5,152 nucleotides of DNA, taken from the NCBI GenBank assembly GCA_030691585.1, contig JAUYEC010000168.1:1-5152 (forward strand), in the 5' to 3' direction. Shown piece after piece: positions 4,117 through 5,152 of this stretch (within the stretch, counting starts at the first letter, position 1; every line of letters begins with the position of its first letter). The position numbers and the translations under genes are program-made. The stretch is from Candidatus Omnitrophota bacterium. GTDB lineage: Bacteria; Omnitrophota; Gorgyraeia; Gygaellales; Profunditerraquicolaceae. A model generated the notes under the pieces. The model was not told the origin of the DNA. It was given only the letters and a program-made list of their open reading frames with translations, and ran no database searches.

Positions 4117-5152
4117 ATGCTTAATTATCTTATCCTGGCCATCACCGCCCTGCTCTATTCGCCCATTTTTTCCCAGCTCTATCGCGGCCGCTGGGAAATG
4201 ATCGACTACACCCACGCCTATTATATCCTGCCTATCTCGCTCTGGCTCATCTGGCGCACAAAAAAGGGGACAGCGACTTTTTTTTCAGTCGCTGTTAGCC
4301 CGCGGGAAAAAAAGTCGCTGTCCCCTTTTTTGCTTCTCCCCGGCCTCCTCCTCTTCATCTTCGGCTGGCGCTGGGATTATTTGTCCATATCCACCTTCTC
4401 GCTTATCCCCGTCCTATTCGGCCTCACCGGTCTTCTCTACGGCGGCCAGGCGGTCAAAACACTCACCTTCCCCATTCTCTACCTGCTCTTCCTAGTGCCA
4501 CCGCCCATGGGCATCCTGGACTCCGTTACCCTGCCAATGCGCCACATGATCTCCGTGCTCACTGAAATCATCCTAAAATTTTTCCATTATCCGATCAGCC
4601 GCGAAGGGCTTTTGTTATCCATCGGCGGCCACCAGCTTTATATGGGCGAACCCTGCAGCGGTTTCCGCTCGCTCGTCACCATGCTTGCCCTCGGCCTGCT
4701 CTATGTTTATCTGATCAAAAGCTCCACGGGCAAAAAACTCATCCTGGTCGCCGCCATTGTCCCGCTGGCCCTGCTCGGCAACCTCATCCGGGTCATCACC
4801 CTGTGCCTGGTCACATTTTATTTTGGCGCAGCTGTGGCGCAGGGTTTTTTCCATTATTTCAGCGGCGCAGTCATATTTGTAATAATGTTGCTGGGTCTTC
4901 TCGGCCTAGAATCTATCATCCCGTCGGGGACAATTTCCGTCAAAACGAGCTATATTAGCCGCGCCAGGAAAGTGTCCCCTTTCACAAATAATCTACTCAT
5001 CATCCTTCTGGCTGCCACGGCGCTCCTCTCCTTCGCCGTTCCCAAGCCCATAGATGTGAGCCCGGATATCCTCAGCCGCCTGGAGATTCCCTACCGCATC
5101 GGCCCCTGGCAGGGGAAAGACATCGCCCAGGAACTTAACCTCAACGACGACC
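4117..5152 (+). CDS. Exosortase fused to an EpsI-like (DUF3485) domain, 3' truncated by window
   Basis: This polytopic inner-membrane cysteine transpeptidase-like enzyme is predicted to cut PEP-CTERM tails and transfer the proteins onward to the cell surface. The 345 visible residues contain at least seven hydrophobic segments. The catalytic set is Cys180 in GEPCSGFRSL, Arg225 in GNLIRV and His246 in FFHYFSG; Ser-Arg-Glu-Gly (161-164) precedes the active-site strand. After the core (about 1-268) come a linker, another membrane helix (about 292-308) and IPYRIGPWQGKDI, the typical beginning of the EpsI/DUF3485 domain that accompanies or is fused to exosortases. Two palindromic repeats are translated in frame: R6 (residues 48-72, cytoplasmic-type loop) and R7 (270-288, interdomain linker). 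The ATG at 4117 is chosen because hydrophobic exosortase sequence begins at once and a promoter abuts it. The exosortase subtype cannot be assigned here. Confidence 0.95.
   Translation, partial: MLNYLILAITALLYSPIFSQLYRGRWEMIDYTHAYYILPISLWLIWRTKKGTATFFSVAVSPREKKSLSPFLLLPGLLLFIFGWRWDYLSISTFSLIPVLFGLTGLLYGGQAVKTLTFPILYLLFLVPPPMGILDSVTLPMRHMISVLTEIILKFFHYPISREGLLLSIGGHQLYMGEPCSGFRSLVTMLALGLLYVYLIKSSTGKKLILVAAIVPLALLGNLIRVITLCLVTFYFGAAVAQGFFHYFSGAVIFVIMLLGLLGLESIIPSGTISVKTSYISRARKVSPFTNNLLIILLAATALLSFAVPKPIDVSPDILSRLEIPYRIGPWQGKDIAQELNLNDD
4260..4331. repeat. R6: GGGGACAGCGAC quasi-palindrome inside the exosortase gene
   Basis: Six A, GGGGACAGCGAC (4266-4277) and a T run pair with seven A, GTCGCTGTCCCC (4314-4325) and six T, a stem of about 25 bp. 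The arms match R2 and R3 but the loop differs. It contains a further GTCGCTG (4288-4294), able to pair with CAGCGAC at 4271-4277, and the self-complementary CCCGCGGG (4299-4306). The exosortase frame reads through it without a stop, as KKGTATFF at the start and KKSLSPF at the end. In RNA it has the shape of an intrinsic terminator. Confidence 0.93.
4926..4979. repeat. R7: diverged GGGGACA palindrome in the exosortase-EpsI linker
   Basis: GGGGACAATTTCC (4926-4938) and GGAAAGTGTCCCC (4967-4979) are 13-base arms with one mismatch around a 28-base spacer. Only the outer GGGGACA is shared with the other copies. It is read in the same codon phase as R6 (GGG ACA at the left, TCC CCT at the right). 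Confidence 0.7.

Noticed and set aside
4615..4854. 79-codon minus-strand frame inside the exosortase gene
   Set aside because: It is a charged antisense shadow of membrane-helix codons; the plus-strand frame contains the catalytic Cys and Arg.
973..4979. Possibility of a CRISPR array
   Set aside because: The repeats are palindromes of variable size scattered 0.2-0.9 kb apart with genes between, not short direct repeats with uniform spacers; no cas gene is present.

Overview
The window looks like a chromosomal piece of an uncultured, Gram-negative-type bacterium. The exosortase/PEP-CTERM surface-sorting system, the single-chain GlyRS and a dense family of GGGGACAGCGAC palindromes would fit Omnitrophota or another PVC-related lineage. 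That placement is an inference from gene content; no rRNA or other strong taxonomic marker is present.

Layout: (1) 1-1325, minus strand: glycyl-tRNA synthetase, complete except for what is probably its stop codon at the window edge. (2) 1550-2284, plus: a secreted PEP-CTERM protein of unknown fold with an eight-proline run. (3) 2359-3015, minus: a secreted DNRLRE-domain PEP-CTERM protein. (4) 3201-3959, minus: a secreted PEP-CTERM cysteine peptidase whose Lys/Cys/His/Asp spacing matches the IdeS/Mac family (MEROPS C66). (5) 4117-window end, plus: an exosortase followed by the start of an EpsI-like (DUF3485) domain, cut by the window edge.

How they fit together: genes 2-4 each carry an N-terminal signal peptide and a C-terminal Pro-Glu-Pro, hydrophobic helix and basic tail. 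The exosortase has the Cys, Arg and His needed to process such tails. The region is therefore a compact sorting-enzyme-plus-substrates locus beside an unrelated housekeeping gene.

The most unusual feature is a family of quasi-palindromic repeats (arms GGGGACAGCGAC or variants), seven copies in 5.15 kb. Every intergenic gap holds one: between the two divergent pairs (R2, R5), between the convergent pair where it resembles a two-way terminator (R3), and between the tandem pair, nested in an older remnant (R4). Three more lie in frame inside coding sequence: in the zinc-binding region of GlyRS (R1), in an exosortase loop (R6), and in the exosortase-EpsI linker (R7). R2 and R3 are identical over 67 bp and bracket gene 2. 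Promoter positions suggest that glyQS and the exosortase gene make leaderless or nearly leaderless mRNAs.
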